Below, in pieces: positions 4,713-5,537 of a DNA stretch of 5,537 nt (its first letter is position 1; each line of letters opens with the position of its first letter). Below the pieces are notes generated by a model. That model did not search any database. It saw only the letters and a list, made by a program, of their open reading frames with translations, and was not told the origin of the DNA. The DNA lies in contig JAJZNH010000454.1 of assembly GCA_021811745.1 (NCBI GenBank), positions 1 through 5,537 on the forward strand. Direction: 5' to 3'. Position numbers and translations under genes: made by a program. The DNA comes from Acidobacteriota bacterium. Lineage in GTDB: Bacteria; Acidobacteriota; Terriglobia; Terriglobales; Acidobacteriaceae.

Positions 4713-5537
4713 TTACGCCACCGCGGTCTCCACGCCCAGGTTCAGGGCCGAAGTCATGACTGTGTTCAGAATCGTAAACACCTGCGACGCCGCCTGGTAG
4801 CTGGTCTCGAGCTGCGCCATCGCCGAAGCCTCTTCGTTTAGATTCACGCTCGAGAGCGCATTCCTCTGCGTCTCGAGCTGCGTCACCGAAGCGTTCTGGG
4901 CGGTGTTCTCGGTCTGCACCTCGGCTACCGTCGCCCCAAGCGTCGACACGAAGTTCGAATAAAAATCGATCGGCGACTGGCCGTTCCCTGCCGATCCGTT
5001 CTGGCTATCCGCCGTCTGCACCGAAGCCGCTCCCGCTTGCGTGATCGCCGGCGCGCCACCGGCCCCATAAAGTTCCCAGGTCATGCTGAGCGCAGGGGCG
5101 CCATCGGAGAATCCCGAAAAGGACATTCCTGTCACGTTGACGGCCGGGTTCGTCAGGTTGCCCGCGGCATCGAAGGTCAGTGTTCCGCTTGTGCCGGCTG
5201 CCGCCGGATTTGCCACCACGCTGCCGTCCGTCGCCGTCGCGCCTGCGATCGTCAGCACACCGCCGTTGTTGGTAACCGTGACTCCCGTGATCCCCGCCGC
5301 GGCGATGGCGGCGTTGAGCGCCTGGACGTAACCCGCTCCGGCATTACCGGCCACTTCCCCAGCAGTCACAGCGGGAGCGGCAATCGTCGCCATTCCTCCG
5401 CCGGCCGTCGCACCCGTGATGGTCAGATTCGTTCCCGGATCCACCGTCTCGCCGGCGCCAAATCGATAACTCACCTGCCCCGGAACGCTGGTGTCGGGTG
5501 TCAGCACATCCGCCAGGCCCACCTGGTAGTCCCATTG
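4713..5537 (-). CDS. flgK: Flagellar hook-associated protein 1 FlgK, C-terminal part with FlgE-like D2 module (5' end outside window)
   Basis: FlgK forms the first junction zone on top of the flagellar hook. 274 residues are visible, running in from the window edge to TAA at 4715-4713. Visible residues 190-274 are FlgK-like: 'IDFYSNFVSTLGATVAEVQ' then 'QRNALSSVNLNEEASAMAQL' and 'ETSYQAASQVFTILNTV'. These match the family's D1/D0 C-terminus ('R-xSvSGVnlDEE-x-nLi-x-q-x-aYqAsa'). Residues 1-185 instead resemble the hook protein FlgE: 'QWDYQV' at the edge, a long beta-rich Gly/Ala/Thr stretch, then 'SGTLTFDAAGNLTNPAVNVT' (117-136) and a 'GFSDGAPALSMTWELYG' strand (142-158). These are typical of the FlaE/D2 region. 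FlgK's common 'GDN-x-NAlalA' segment is not visible before the C-terminus. A FlgK with a FlgE-type outer domain is therefore proposed. Position just upstream of flgL supports FlgK over FlgE. The GTG at 5522 is internal; the true start is beyond the window. Confidence 0.85.
   Translation of the reverse strand, partial: QWDYQVGLADVLTPDTSVPGQVSYRFGAGETVDPGTNLTITGATAGGGMATIAAPAVTAGEVAGNAGAGYVQALNAAIAAAGITGVTVTNNGGVLTIAGATATDGSVVANPAAAGTSGTLTFDAAGNLTNPAVNVTGMSFSGFSDGAPALSMTWELYGAGGAPAITQAGAASVQTADSQNGSAGNGQSPIDFYSNFVSTLGATVAEVQTENTAQNASVTQLETQRNALSSVNLNEEASAMAQLETSYQAASQVFTILNTVMTSALNLGVETAVA

Noticed and set aside
4701..4716. Direct repeat GCTGCTAAAAGCTGCT at the flgK stop
   Set aside because: The two 6-base copies partly overlap the stop region, and nothing suggests a terminator or attachment site.

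Overview
The window is high-GC bacterial DNA, densely packed with genes. The best-fitting source is a motile Acidobacteriota-like organism. That is an inference from the style of the secretin (TPR N-terminus, Gly/Ala-rich inserts), the divergent Gln/Asn/Ala/Thr-rich FlgK and FlgL, and a small Trp/Arg-rich protein. No marker gene in the window proves it.

Layout. Bases 1-105 (+) hold the last 34 codons of a gene whose C-terminus looks like a HAD-superfamily hydrolase. Its stop overlaps the GTG start of a 668-residue exported TPR/secretin-type protein (102-2108, +). The remaining genes run on the minus strand and converge on the secretin gene. Read in transcription order they are: the 3' part of flgK (5537 to 4713, cut by the window edge), a 207-base spacer with strong secondary structure, flgL (4505 to 3594), a 74-residue Trp/Arg-rich protein of unknown function that starts with TTG (3506 to 3282), and a ribokinase-like PfkB sugar kinase (3057 to 2143). 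Only 34 bases separate the convergent stops of the kinase and the secretin genes.

How the genes fit together. FlgK and FlgL are the two hook-filament junction proteins and form the usual flgKL pair. The small gene and the kinase follow on the same strand, but gaps of 87 and 224 bases make a single operon uncertain. The secretin would form, or resemble, an outer-membrane ring of the type II secretion/type IV pilus kind. No other secretion or pilus gene is visible, so it is an orphan here.

Points worth a second look: the visible part of FlgK joins a FlgE-like hook D2 (FlaE-type) module to a FlgK C-terminus; the small Trp/Arg-rich protein; the structured flgK-flgL spacer with a hairpin against the flgL Shine-Dalgarno; and a plus-strand terminator-like hairpin with no plus-strand gene before it. 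I found no CRISPR array, tRNA or rRNA gene, insertion sequence or integrase. I see no clear new multi-gene system.
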